Shown: positions 21,994-35,240 of the stretch, piece by piece
Layout of the letters: the number at the start of each line of letters is the position of its first letter
Numbering within the stretch: position 1 is the first letter of the stretch
NCBI GenBank assembly: GCA_948470475.1
Contig: OX419335.1
Span: forward strand, 39,276,303-39,340,302
Length of the DNA stretch: 64,000 bases
Reading direction: 5' to 3'
Source of the DNA: Galaxea fascicularis
Lineage: Eukaryota > Cnidaria > Anthozoa > Scleractinia > Euphylliidae
Notes under the pieces: generated by a model
The model's input: only the letters and a program-made list of their open reading frames with translations
Databases searched by the model: none
Told to the model about the DNA's origin: nothing
Translations under genes and position numbers: made by a program

Positions 21994-22090
21994 ATGCCAA
22001 AATCCTTCTTGGTTAAAAAGTGGGTTGCGCCACCAGATTCTACGGAGTCGCAGAATCCGCTCCCAGATGCTGAATTAATGCATGAAAATG
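21994..22090 (+). CDS. gfi1-like: Gene A exon 1 (SNAG exon)
   Basis: 97 nt from the ATG to the donor ATG|GTAAGA. The start is fixed because SNAG works only at the extreme N-terminus and the motif directly follows Met1. Confidence 0.9.
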
Positions 22091-24894
22091 GTAAGATTTC
22101 ACGGAGTTGCTCTTTTAAAGCAAGATATATTTTTCTTCATTTGCAATTTATTTATTCCCTTTATTTTAAATCCGTCATGAATGTGAGATGTATTTGATTA
22201 AGGCAGTGCCTCCTAAATCTTGCTACAAAACTGATCTTACGACACCATGAGATTTTATTAAACTTACTGAAGAATTCTTGTCTCGGATCGACTTCATTTT
22301 TAGTAAATCATGCCTGATTTTTACGGTTCTTCTGTGTCCTCTTGAACTCACCGCGAACAATTGTGAGCGCTCCAAGCAAAATGGGAAAAGCCTGATTTTG
22401 GTCGTTGCAAATACTGAATGGTAGTCTATATATGCACACAGAAATTAACTTGTACTATACTTTTTTCGTTTCTGCAGGGCAAACCGTTGATTACGAAATG
22501 GCGAGAGAAGAGGAAAAAGACGTGAAGGAACCTAAAAGGTCCGCATCTAATCGCCCGTTCGATATTGAGAACTTGTTCGCCCCAGACAAGCCGTCAAAAA
22601 AGCAAAAAACTTCACCAGAGCTGAGTAAAATCGATGAATACAGGCCCAATTTTCCGACCGTCGAATCGGCTGCGCTTTCTGTAAACGGTAATTACACTCT
22701 TTGGCATTTTTCACTTTTACATAACAAACGTAATATTGAATGTAGCCGATTTTGTTTTACTCTGGCAAGGGTTTTGGTTGCGATTTGTGTTTACAATCAG
22801 AGCAAAAATATTTGTGGCGCATTAACGGTTACTCTTACCTTATTCTTGCGATTCAGAATGCGGGAAAACAATAAAAATTTTCGGGTAACCGAAACCCAGT
22901 CAGAAACGCTCAAACAAACTACAGAAATGTGTACTGGTGGAAACGTAAATATGCGAACTCCAAGATTCAAGAGTTCCAGTTTTAATTTCGGAAATCAGAA
23001 CTTGCGAATTGGCGTAATAAGGCATACAGGAAATTATCTCGCTAACCTATAGACTTTGCGTGTAAATACTACGTTTTTTCACGGCTCAATCATAGAAAAG
23101 ATTTAAAATCTGCAAACAAACCACTTTAAATGGCGTAAAACAGTGCGCACAGCATTTTATAAAGTTACCAATCGTATGCGAGATTGATGTTGGCTCTTGT
23201 AGAGTCTGTACAAGTGGAGGACAGAGACAAGTAAATAAAGATTAATTAACCAGAAGAAATCCCTAACAACACCTCAAAGGCTGTATGTTTAACCCGCTGG
23301 AGTTTAATTGTTCAAATAGTGTATATATTTTGACCAGTGTTGGCTTTATTAAAAATGACAAACTAAGCTAGCGCCACCTAAAGAATTATCTTTGTAAATT
23401 AAATTGTAGTGTAGAGCTTACAACCACCATCAACGGAAAGGAAACGTGTGAACAAGCCGGAGGAAGGGGAACCGAATTGGTTTTAGTACTTGCTTTATTT
23501 TCCGTTCAGTTTATGCGAAACTGAGGCTTAATTACGCCTCTTATTTAGAGGAAATACCATACAAAGCGATTTCTTTTAAACTACATTTTAGGCATTGTTA
23601 CAATTTGGATGATTGATTCTTCTTCAATGAGAACTAAAAATACCATTTCATATCACAAATGAAGCGGTATCCACAAAGGGTTTTAATTTAAGTGAATCCT
23701 CATTTTCCTTTCCTGAATTGGTCAAGACGGGAGTAAAAAGGAAACAACAAAAGCACTCTCTAAATAAATTTTGCGGTCGTATTTTGCAGCGCAAACACTC
23801 TACAAATACTAAAGAGGGGAAATTCATTAAGTACGCAGATTTTTCAGTTCATTTACGGTTTTCGACGTTTATGAAATCTTTGTGTTTGAACAGCTTAATG
23901 AAACGACTTTCCTAGTCTTTTGTTTGCTAGAACCTGGTTACAAATCACGAAATTTTGTTGTTTGGCGGCCGATTCATTAACAATCACTGGATATGGAGAA
24001 CACGCATTTCCCCAGTGTTAATTTCGAATGAGCGATTTATGAGAGAAAACTTAAAGGATCCTCTAACTATGCCTAACATATTGTTCTTCATTATTTCTTT
24101 ATCTTTTAGGTGTTCAGCATTATCTTCCGCATTTTCCCGCCCAGCTTATGGCTAATTCTTTTCACCAATTTCTCCCTCCGCCTTTTGTGCGCTTCTCACC
24201 CCAACCGTTCCTGGCGGAGCGAAGATTTTCGTTTCCTTTTTGGCAACCATCTTTCTTTGGAAACCACTTTGCGCGCACGACACCAGAGCCCAAGGCGTTT
24301 GCACGTGGGGCGACGCAGCCTGATGCAAGTGAAAAGAAGAAATCGGAACAAGCCTACAATGGAGAAACTTTTGATTGCCTAAACTGTAAAAAGGTGTTTA
24401 GTACGCCACATGGACTGGAGGTGCACGTGCGACGCTCGCATTCTGGAAGGCGCCCGTTCGCGTGCGATGTTTGCGGAAAAACATTCGGCCATACAGTGAG
24501 TTTGGAACAACACAAGAAGATCCACACGAACGAAAGAACATTCGAGTGCAAACAGTGCAACAAGACGTTTAAACGATCATCGACGCTTTCTACCCATATG
24601 CTTATTCATTCGGATACGAGACCTTTCCCCTGCGATTACTGCGGAAAGAGATTTCACCAAAAATCGGACATGAAAAAACACACATACATTCACACGGGGG
24701 AGAAGCCCCACAAGTGTTTGCAGTGCGGGAAGGCGTTCAGTCAATCAAGTAACCTTATCACACACAGTCGAAAACATTCTGGCTTCAAACCGTTTTCGTG
24801 CCAAGTTTGTGATCGGGCGTTCTATCGAAAGGTCGACCTCAGGCGTCACGCGTACACGCACGAAATGGACCAGATGGTTATCAAGGACTCTTAG
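21994..24894 (+). CDS. gfi1-like: GFI1-like SNAG/C2H2 zinc-finger repressor, gene A (six fingers)
   Basis: Three coding exons join in phase 1: 21994-22090, 22478-22687 and 24110-24894, giving 363 aa (vertebrate GFI1B about 330, GFI1 about 420). Residues 1-9 are the SNAG motif MPKSFLVKK, which in GFI1 and Snail recruits LSD1/CoREST. Residues 60-66 (FDIENLF) resemble an Eh1 Groucho-binding motif, and a basic patch PSKKQK follows. Residues about 117-157 are rich in Phe and Pro. Six C2H2 fingers fill about 190-353. The first carries the GFI-specific [14 protein letters not shown], and fingers 3-5 carry [18 protein letters not shown] and SQSSNLITH, the helices that read the AATC core in GFI1. Splice sites are GTAAGA/TTTCTGCAG and GTAATT/ATCTTTTAG. 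Nuclear DNA-binding repressor. Family certain; orthology to vertebrate GFI1 versus GFI1B not decidable. Confidence 0.93.
22478..22687 (+). CDS. gfi1-like: Gene A exon 2 (Eh1-like motif and basic patch)
   Basis: 210 nt between a TTTTCGTTTCTGCAG acceptor and the donor AACG|GTAATT, with phase 1 at both ends. The frame stays open into the intron until about 23050, so intron retention would give a truncated protein without zinc fingers. Confidence 0.85.
22688..24109 (+). other. Intron 2 of gene A
   Basis: 1.42 kb with a T-rich 3' end (CTTTATCTTTTAG). Nothing else recognised. Confidence 0.7.
24110..24894 (+). CDS. gfi1-like: Gene A exon 3 (all six zinc fingers)
   Basis: 785 nt ending at TAG 24892-24894. 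All fingers are on this one exon, unlike vertebrate GFI1, where introns split the finger region. Confidence 0.93.
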
Positions 24895-25123
24895 CAATGA
24901 ACAAACGTGTATTTTCTCTTCGCGCTCGCTGCCTGTGAATATTAGTGATATAATCCCTTCCCCCATAAACTTCAATTTTGAAACAAAGTTGAAAAGAAAA
25001 AAAGGTAATTCTAAACATTTTTTTAAACGATTTCAGATTACCGAATGTATGTTGCCTACATATCAGAAGCTTGAACATTTACCGGTAGAAGCTAAACTAG
25101 TCAACAACGTTAAGTTAGTTTCA

Positions 25124-25129
25124 AATAAA
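25124..25129 (+). terminator. Poly(A) signal of gene A
   Basis: AATAAA 230 bp past the stop, followed by a GT-rich stretch (GTTTGTCTTAGTTGTTTT). Confidence 0.55.
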
Positions 25130-25149
25130 AAAAATTGCTGAAAAATCAG

Positions 25150-26930
25150 TTTGTCTTAGTTGTTTTAAATCATGACTTCGCGTTCACAACTTCCCATAAA
25201 GTAAAAAAGGAGCCGTGCGCAAGGAGCTCAGATTTAGCTGAGAAGTTATTGAGTGTCTTGAATGCGACGAAAAGTCATTGATATGTGTTATCCAGAATTC
25301 AGTTTATAAACGCCGAGAAATTCCTAAATCGAGCCTGGCTGAAAATAATACAGTGTTAAACCTTAAAGCAATAAAAGGCAATCTTTAAAACCCACAACGG
25401 TTATACGTGTTTGGAAGTTAAAATTACTGATTATGTAACGGGTCATGAATGTTTGTCAATGGATTAACATTCAGAGTTATCACGATTTTCCTCCTGCGGC
25501 ACGGTGATTTCCCCAAATTTACTGGGCGAGATTAATTAAAACAGGAAGAATGCTGGCCATGTGGTGATAATTTTCATCTTGCAATTTCCCCTGCGGTTAT
25601 TAACCCGTTTTTCCAGCCAAAACAGGTTTTTTGCAGCTTTTCAGTTTATTAGAGTATAACAAACTTCAAACGCAGTCTTGCCTCATTGTGATAATCATGA
25701 ATGTGAATTAAAATACAATTCAACAACACTGAGGCCGCTAATCAGAAGTATTCAGTTTCATGGCAAAGTTTTAGTTTTACCTTGCGGCGCTGGGGAAGAC
25801 AATAAAGCCAAAGTATGTTAAACAACTCTCTGTGAAGTTGTTAGCGAACTTATATCTGTGAATCAAACGTGAAACCTCGCAAAAATCAATTAATCCGTTT
25901 TTACAGATGCTGGACTGAATATTGTGAACTTAATTAAGAGCCCCTGCTTGAAATTTAGGTTATGGGGCGAAAACACCAAAACGTGCTGGGTGCATTACCT
26001 AGCAAATCGTATGTTCCCGGATTAATTATTTCACCAAAAATAGTCAATGAAATTCACAACACACGAGTTAAGTGTTCATCAGGCTGTAAGTAACTTCCTA
26101 CAGACACTGGATCGCCGCGGGATATTTCAAAGAATCCGCGCGCAGCAGGGTTTCGGAACTTTTGTTGGAGTTAACTTCTCGGAAGAACAAATGTCACATG
26201 CTTTGCTAACTTTTTCGTATTCTTGAACACGAAAGGATCGTTTAACCTCCATGCATTAAGAGAAGACCAGTCACGCAAATATTTCAAATATTTTTTTTAG
26301 CTCGATACACAGAATATTCAATACGCTAAACAGGCCTCCACTGACTTCCGCAAACCTAACTACACTTGAAGCCAATGAAATCAGAAGGATTCGAGGAAAT
26401 GTTTCAGTCTTGAGAAGTGTGCCTTAAAAAAAGTTTCACCTATTCTCCGTTTAGAATAGAAAAAAAATTGTGATTGCACAAGGGGTTTTCCGTTTCCTTT
26501 CGAATTGTGTCTGCCAAGCGCTCAGAAAGAAGGGGGAAATTTATTTATAATGGAGACGACGTGAATCAGGGAAACGTATGCGGAAGCGTATAGAAAGGGG
26601 ACAGAGTTCATCTTTCCTCAATGGAATTAGAAACTATGTATACATGGCTTGTATTTTCCTTTCTATTGTTAATTATATTTGAATCGAATCTGGTGAAAAG
26701 AATAGGCCAACAGTACAAACGGCAGACGCTTGGATGGATGAAATGTCGAAACCACATAGGAAATGCTCAGCATAAAAGTCGAAAAAAAATGTGTCCCAGT
26801 AATTGATGGCTGTCAGCCATAGATGATCAACAACAAAACGCAATATATTACTCTCCCGTATGCACGACACTAAAAGAAAAAAATTACTGGCCAGGGGTAG
26901 TATTCAGTTCTCGCCGGGTCAACAAGCAAA
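25150..26930. other. Gene-free interval downstream of gene A
   Basis: No feature recognised. Confidence 0.4.
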
Positions 26931-26935
26931 TAGAT

Positions 26936-27125
26936 AAAGGTGGTGGTTTCTAAAGAAATTGTGGTGCTGCGTCGGTGGAGAAGTTGTACCGACAACAGCA
27001 GTTAAGTTTGGTTTTATCAACGAGTTGATAATGTGAATTGACTACCGTATAGGGATTCTAAAAGCTGACGTTTCGAGCGTTAGCTCTTCATCACACAGCG
27101 AATGCAAATCAATTAGGTTCAATAT
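26936..27125. mobile_element. Penelope-type terminal repeat fragment
   Basis: Contains GTTTCTAAAGAAATTGTGGT, GCTGCGTCGGTGGAG, TTTGGTTTTATCAACGAG, TTGATAATGTGAATTGAC and CTGACGTTTCGAGCGTTAGC in that order. The first part recurs inverted at 40439-40545. Terminal repeats with this look accompany Penelope-like elements. No coding part is attached. Confidence 0.5.
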
Positions 27126-30100
27126 CTTTTGTTTGGCTTTCAGTGTCCCAAGATCTGGCGCCAGATGAGTAAAACGCTGGTTCAAGAGGCATTACCAAAA
27201 AGGGTTTGCTTTTATAAGTTACAAGTACTGCTTTATTTGTTTTATAAATTTATTCATTTTTCGCCGAACGAAAGCCTCTCAACCTAAATTGATTATCCTG
27301 TTGGTTTCACCGTAGCTGTCAATGAAAAACCTTCTGAAGAAAACAAAACGACGACACTACACTTTCAAAAAAGTCTTTGGGTTGCTGAACAGTAACGCCG
27401 TTATATAACTATGTAGGTTAGTTCTTCATGCAGTTGAATGGGAGGCTACTTCTGTTTTAATACTAGCGATCTTACACGGTCTAAAGGACTCCTATTTTGG
27501 CCGCAATTCAATAATTGACAACTCTTTTCTCTTACGATTAGCTCAGATAACAAAGAGAGTGGAAGTGCGTTAAGGAGTAAGCCGGTAAATCCTAACTATC
27601 GTAAGTGAAAGAAAGTGGTTTCCTCTCCTTGACAAAGAATAAAAATGGCGTAGAATACACTGTGAGTGGGCTTTACTTGCTTTCTGTGATTTCAGATTCA
27701 GATTGGTGCAAAATTATCCATTACTACTGATGTGGCTTCCGTAGCTTTCATCCGTAAAATTTTAAAACAAGAGCAAAGACGCAGAAGAGTTGTAACTTAG
27801 AAGGCTATTTACCCTAACTATTGTGAGTTTTATTCATTAGCTGTTAATGAGTCCCTTTCGGAGAACCAAAGTTTTCCATTTCCTGGCTGACTCGGATGCA
27901 TGATAACTGTCCATTGAAATGAAACGACGGAAAAAAATTCTTATCACTGATCATGAATTCAGCTTTGAGAACAGCGGATAAAAGGGTTCAATTAAAACGC
28001 AAAACAAAAACACGACTTATGTGCCCGGCACGTTGATAATGATTTAATCAAGGTTTACATTTTAATAATAATAATAAAAAAAAGAACAGAAGCCCGGGAC
28101 AGAAGCGGACTTTGCTATCATAAATTTAGTCTGAAAATCGAAATATGCAGAATACCAAAGCTGCACCAACAGGATTTGACATCATATACATAGATAGTTT
28201 CAGTAGTTTATTTAACGGCGCGATATCAAGACTAATAATTTCAAGGGTTTGTTAAATTTGAGCAGATTTTATTTCCGGACACAAATAAATGATTTGATCT
28301 GGGTTTTTAACGCAAAGCGAGACCTTCCGTTACTTTGTTCGTCGGTCTTTGTTCGACTGAAATACGTTTTGCGCTCTTTTCGACTAATTTTTATGCGATA
28401 AATTCCAAAGGCGATATTACGCGTGCAATGTCTAATACCCTGCAGTGAAAAATGACAAATGACATGTTACAAAATGTAAGCTATATTTTGTGGTGAACCG
28501 TCTTTCCCAAAGTAGTGCTGGATTATTTTCGGTAGCTTACTAGTCGAATGGGTAACTCCGTCATATCTTGAAAGCGCTTTGGGTCAAATTATTCAATATT
28601 TCATGAGTCGCACATGTCAAATACTCTCTGAACGTTAGGGTAAATATACTCATGGCCACACTCGAGGATTTCATTGGTACGGTGACATCTTTAAAATTCG
28701 GATTATTGAGCCACTGGAGAACACTCAAGTAGCTCTTCAGTTCGCCATACGACTAGCAAATGACTAACTGTGAAAAGTCTTACGATTTTCAGATAAAAGA
28801 AAATTAAACTTCGAGGCACCAAAAGCGGCTGGCCTATACATATTTGCATAACATTGGTGAGGAGATTAGTGACTCACAGTGTGAAAAGAGTTCTGTTCAC
28901 CCAGGATTTCCCTCTGCGGTTTTCTTTTTCCTCGATGATTTTGCGTACCAAAAGTTAAATATGCTGATTACTGAATGTTGGCTTTCCGAGGAACAAAAAC
29001 TAGGCTGTCATGGGCTAATACACAAAATTTTGAGATATTATTTTGTCTTCTTTTTTTAATTAAAGAGCTCATTATTTGTGTCCTGAAATATTTTCCAGTC
29101 GAAACATAGCGTTTTAAGTGGCCATTACCAACTTCCTGCAAAAACTGGCCCATGGAATACATAACAAACAAATATCACAGAAAAAGAACTTTATAAGAAT
29201 CTGTTTAATCATAGCTGAAAGATTATGATTACGTATTATATTTGCCAGTCTATGACGTCTCTAAAACGTAATAAAATGCAGCAGTCTAAAATGTAGCATT
29301 TGTCAGCCGTTCAAAAGACTCCAAAGGAATATAATGCGTTGGCTTCCACATTTATCCATGTTACCTAAATGATTTAAGGAAACTTGCTTAATTTCCTTGT
29401 TCGGCGCCCTGGAATAATCACCATTTTTACAGGAAGAGCTCATTCCATAACAGAAAGAGTTTGATATGCTCAGTCAAACGTGTATCCCTTTGACAAGCAC
29501 TTGAGTGGATACTAGATATTGGTTTTTAACCGACTACACCTTTGCACGAAATGTTACTCTTTTATCCTTGAGCTGAAACTTCAGTTGCGTAGTGAAACAA
29601 GCTCTAAAAACACTTAGGCTTGATCAAATACAATTGAGACAAAAAAGTAATTTTTTTGCAGCTATCTTAATCTTGTGCGGCATTACCAGTTCTTGGTCCA
29701 CTCCTGTACTCTATATTATATCTTGACTTGAAGAAATTTAGGGCAAACTTTCGTACAAAAGACTCTCGTTAAAATTAGTATGTTGTGGTGTAAATTTGGT
29801 TTGAATTGACAAACGCTTAAATTCTATCAGTTTTCCCTTAACCTATATTACAGTAATCAGCCCTGATACACAGAAAAACTCAATGAATTTACATCTTGAT
29901 CTTAGTTCAACTGATGAAATAAGCCGGAGCCACTTCTTCCTAGATCGCCGATGGTTTTTGTTCAGGTAAGGATTACTGCGGATATGTTCGTGTATTTGCC
30001 GGAAACGCTTCTTTCAGAAATCAACGGCTTGATTGCATAAATTATTCTTTGGGTCGCTGCATCGTCGCTTACCATTCCGACTATTAATCTATCATTTCTA

Positions 30101-33100
30101 GCAAACGTTTTGCGCCAGATACATATTAAGCTTTACACTTCCATAAAAGGTAATTATTTAACAGACGAAGGTTATATAAATTTGCACTTTTCGAGTTTTC
30201 TCCAAGTGGAAATGTTTAGTTTTCGAAACTTGTTTAAGCGGTGTAGACTTGGGTACGCTAAAATGTTTTTGGAATCACTTGCCGTAAGTTTAAGCCATGA
30301 ATCTTTTTGACAACTGTATTCGTTGTATTGTATTCTAGTTATATTTTGAACGGGCTTTTTAAGCACTATTAATGTGCAACCTTTTTATTTAGGTATTTCA
30401 CCCTATAAACGAAAGCAAAACAGAGTGTGATGATTTTTAAGTGTGTGGAATGATTATGTTAAGGACGAGGCTCCCAAAACCTCGAACAACGGAAGTTCGT
30501 TCAATTAAAAAGAGCACAATCTATGAAACAGAATTCTCCGTACACGCCAACAAAAATAGATCAGTTCTGGTCGAAACTCTAATAGGCGTTTTGTTTTCGT
30601 AAGTCTACAGGAAGATGGCGGTGCTGTGACTCACAAGGCTCCATTATTTAAGAAATTAATGAGAACCGAAATTGAAAAGCCGATTTAGCTTGTTTTTTTA
30701 GCGAAATAACATGCCCTGAACTTCAAAGGGTTTGTGCAAAGCAATAAAAACGTTATTTTCGTGAAGGCGACAGCAACTAGTAAGAGCGCTTAATCCGAAT
30801 GGTTTGGTGGTAAATGCAACTTTCTCTGAAAAATAATATATGTCCCACTGCAACAAAATTTAAAGCAATTATTCCTAGTCTTGCCGGCAGAATGCGTCAC
30901 TTTGCGGTACAAAGAGTCTTCTCTCAGAGGAGTTATTGCGGAAAATTCTTCAGTTTTATTTCAGTGGACTCGGGTTTAGCTTTCATGATACAAATGACTC
31001 GTTTTAACATTAGAATACTGGGATCATACAGCCGTACGCACTACCTATATATTTCTTTGAATCATCACACTTTCCGTAATTCACCAGCCAACTCAATGCT
31101 ACTGAGAACCTTCTTGTACCGAATAATAAACCGACCGAACAACTGGTTATAAATATTTTATTTCGACTCCGCATATGAATGGTCATCCACACCGGTTTCC
31201 TAACACGCCGTTAATGAAAACCTCTCAAAAGCGAGAGTTACCTCAGTGTACAACATAGTTATGGAAAATATATATACGACTATCTAACACTATGGCCTTA
31301 ACATCTCAAGGACATGCGTAAAAAGGTTTCGTTTTTATGCGTACTAGTTGAAACTTAGGCACCGATATGGAACTGTTTGGAGTACAGTGAATGAGTTGGC
31401 TAATTAGCTAATAAACGCAAAGAAGGTCAGCTGCTCTGCGAACTTCCAAATCGTCATCACGGAAACAAAAACGGTTTATTTCAGTTCTTTACAACACAAA
31501 AATTTGGAAATTTTTCTTTCTGGAAATTCTCTTTACCAAGAACAATCAACTTACTAGATAGGCTGAGTTCATGTTGTTGCTTGATGAAAATGAAAGGGTA
31601 ACACGTTAACAAGCGATGGACGTTATAGAATCGCATCAAAAACCTTAAATTAGTTACTTGTACGCTATTATTACTATTCATTGATGTAAATCGAGAAAGC
31701 GCTGTGAATAACGCAGCTCCAAAAGAGACGCCTACCATTTAATGAATAGTTTCTCAATTACAGATGGCAGTGCTCCTACAATATCGTCCAAGGTCATGTA
31801 GACAAACGTAGCCATTGCAATTGGTCCATTGCAGTTTCTTACAACTAAATTCCCCCGTTTGGGGGAAGATTTGCAGAGTTTTTTCAAACGAAAGTGTTCT
31901 TAATCTGTAAAACATCGTGAGTAATTCATAGAGAAAACTTATTGATCATGAGTTGACACGTCGAAATAATGCTAGGTTCTTTATTAATTGTGCAAGCACA
32001 AATTCATAGCCTCCTGTCTTATATTGCTGTTTGTGAACACTCCTCAAAACCGAGAAATAAAATACGCGTATCTTTAAAGGCCTGAACAACACAACTATTT
32101 AGTTAAACATTTGGCTAGACCGTCACGCAGCATGAATATAGAAATTCATAAGGATCAGACCAAGAGCTCCCCACAAGCGGGAAAAGCTGGGTTACCGAGA
32201 CAATTATAATAAAAGCTCGATGTTTCATAAGCGATTGTTTCCACGTTTGGTTTTTTAGCCAGCATGTGTTGCGGCTGTTATGCCCATCGTTTGAGGCACT
32301 GGTCAGTCACCAGCTTAACACGCGATCGCCAATGCAGGGCACTTGCGCTGGCTGTTTTAAGAGGCTTTCTCTGCGTGGGCCTAACAATAAATTATAATTG
32401 TCTAAATTTGAGTTAGGTGTAAGAACTTTGAAGTCTACTTTAATGACTCATCTAGTCTGAGGTAACCAATCTCCGAGGCTAAAAGTTATGTTTGTTTCTT
32501 CTTTGTATTACTGAAATCACCCACCGGCTTATGCGAAGTAATTTTAGTTGTTAATATTTTCTTTATTCTAGTGAATTTAAAGAAGAAAGCATTTTGGGGG
32601 GGGTATACTACCTTTCAATTGGTACAAAAAAGAAGATAAAAAAAAAACACAGAATGCAACCTGTATCTCCAGACATATGACAAAAAGTTCAATGGCTTCA
32701 ATACTTAGTGCGGCTGCTTCAAATTGACCTGAACATTTAATTAGTCCGCCAATTATTCAATGCCATCTTTACGCAGTTTACATATACAAAAGTGTTTTGA
32801 GGCTGTAGCAGCGTTGAATAAAATTTTCCCCACTTTTGAATTTTTCAAATCCTGGGTTCTGGGTTTAAAAGTGATTCTTTTCTTGTTCCGTAGAAAAAGT
32901 AGTCTTGGCGTATTCAACCTGAAAGCCTTTCGGAATTCACATTTCTATTGTCATAGCTAGGTAATCAATACTTCTAAGGTAAACGGCGATTTGTTTCTTT
33001 CATCATCGCTTTTTCCCCGTAACTTAAAAGATGGTGAGCCTCACATGTGGGTATTAATTAGTCTATTTAATGTACAAAAATTATTGCAGCGGAATATGAT

Positions 33101-33122
33101 CCGCGAGTCATTAGCAGGAGAC

Positions 33123-33165
33123 CCACATTATTTTCACAGGAGCCGACATTATTTTCACAGGAGCC
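33123..33165. repeat. 21-bp tandem duplication
   Basis: ACATTATTTTCACAGGAGCC plus one base occurs twice in direct succession, each copy perfect. Confidence 0.85.
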
Positions 33166-34944
33166 GTTTTGGTGGTATTCTGAATCTAAATCACCTGCAA
33201 ATCGCTTTCTAAATGAAAGCATATTGTCGTGTCAACTTATCTGCAAAATGTTTTTATTTAAGTTATTATTATAAACGTTTTTAAGACTTAAACAAGCCGT
33301 TCGGGCACTTTAATGTGTTTTCGAACCAGCCGTTTGAATTCTGCAAAGCTAAGTTTTTGTGTTTCTTGAAAGAAAATGTTTCAAAAAAAATATTACGGAG
33401 CAACAATGCCGCCTGAAAGGTCCTCATCCAGTAATAATGTTTTCATTCGGTAATGATTTTGGGTGAAGCTGCAAAACGCTTTCCACTCCATGACGCCATA
33501 AATCCTGAGCTCCAGCCAAATTTACCGACTACGAATTTCTACAATTTCGTTTATTCATTTATTCTGAGCCAAGCCGGATAAAACGCTCGAATTATCTGCC
33601 ACTTTTATCTATCACGAATCTATGTACACCTGCTGCAAACGACTGACTTCCCCAGGTGGTTCAATAAAGAGGCTCGATATCGCTATGAGTTCATTACTTT
33701 TGTTGTCTAGCTAGTCAGTCAGTAAACACAGCTTTGTTTGAAAATTAACTTGTTAACACCTTATAGAAAATTATGTCAGGTTTTTTCCGAATTTGCAAAC
33801 TGCCATACGGCGCTTTTGTTTATCTTATTCGACTTACTTTGATTACCAATTGCCCTATACCCCAATCTAACCGTAGTTCACGCTTTTTACCGCAAGCATC
33901 AATTACCAGACGTTAATATAGCCATCATGAAAATGTATTGCCTCCGCAAGGCTTGACTCTGACAAAGTAATTATCATTATGTTTTTTTAGTGTGTTCATG
34001 ACGTCTTATTCAACCAGTCCGCCCACTTTGTGGAGCTTTATCTAAGGCCAGCCAGCCGGTGAGAAGAGTTTTTTGGCAGGGAGAACATTTAATCGTTTCT
34101 ACTGTCATGGAATATTCTTCCGCATTTCAATAAAATTCTGAAAATAATTCGGGCTCAAAGTTTTCAAAAAAAAAGTAACAATGATATGGCATGGTGGTAT
34201 CACAAATTAAATGCCAAAGTAATATTTTATAGGTTTTAAGAAAAAATGGACCCTTACGGCTAGAATTGAGATTACGAATGCAGGCTGTTAAAAATTTGAA
34301 AATGACAAACGTCTTATAAAAGATGATGGGTTTTTGTCGCTTAAAACAAAAACAACGAAGAGGGAGAAATTGTCTTTTGAGACCATTTTGTTGGTCGGTT
34401 TTCATTCCCAAGTACGAAGTATTCTTTAAGTACTTCAGATTGTTCAACGCTGGCGAATTTACTTCGTGTCAATGTATTTCAGCAGAGATGTTTTATTAGT
34501 GAATTTTAATCTAAGCGTAGCTTGCAGAATAAACTATAACTGAGCCCTCGTTTTTTAAAACTAAGTACTGATGCTTGCTGTTATTCAGTTTGTTTTTGAT
34601 GTTTACTGAACAATGGCTACCACACTGTTAACTGAACTTAACAGCGTGTATCAGTTCCACCAAATAATTTCAGTATAAGCTATACAGGCAACCTGAATTT
34701 TACACCATGCGTTAGTAAGTGATTTCAATGTAATTTCCGCCTCAGCCGGTTCAGTTGCAGCGCCAACGCATACGTTTCTCCCCGGTGAAAAAATTTTAAG
34801 ACTGACTCACGGTACCATACAACCTGCAAAAGAGAGTTCGATGTAAAATATTTATCTGCCCTTTGAATATCTTAACTAGGGCGTGTTAAAAGTATAAGTG
34901 AGTAAGATAACACCGTTTCATAATTCTTGAAGGAATTAATGCCC

Positions 34945-35240
34945 ATTTCAAACGTAGTAGTGCTGCTGTCGTGCTTAGCTGGCTCGACTGTGGCGCGACT
35001 CCAGCACGACTTGCTTTCAGACGTCGAATTTAATTCCGTCGAATTAAAAGCTGTTGCCGTAAACATGCGTCAAGCAATAAAAAATCGGTTTAGTTAACTT
35101 TTAAAATGTATTTGTAATTTGTGAATTGAGTTCAACACGGCAGAAGTACGACTTGGTTTCAATAAACGTCGTGTTACTGTCCAATTGAATTCGATCAATT
35201 GAGTTCGACACGGCAGTAGCACGACGTTTGAAACGTCACA
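34945..35240. repeat. Dispersed repeat with imperfect inverted arms
   Basis: The left arm TTTCAAACGTAGTAGTGCTG (about 34946) and the right end ...CAGTAGCACGACGTTTGAAA (about 35210-35233) are inverted relatives. Between them, CAATTGAGTTCGACACGGCA and GAATTGAGTTCAACACGGCA are two direct copies. Probably a decayed MITE. Confidence 0.45.

Noticed and set aside
22688..23052. Extension of gene A exon 2 as one 215-residue protein
   Set aside because: A good donor (GTAATT) and phase-matched finger exon explain the data better; the extension has no conserved words. Intron retention remains possible.
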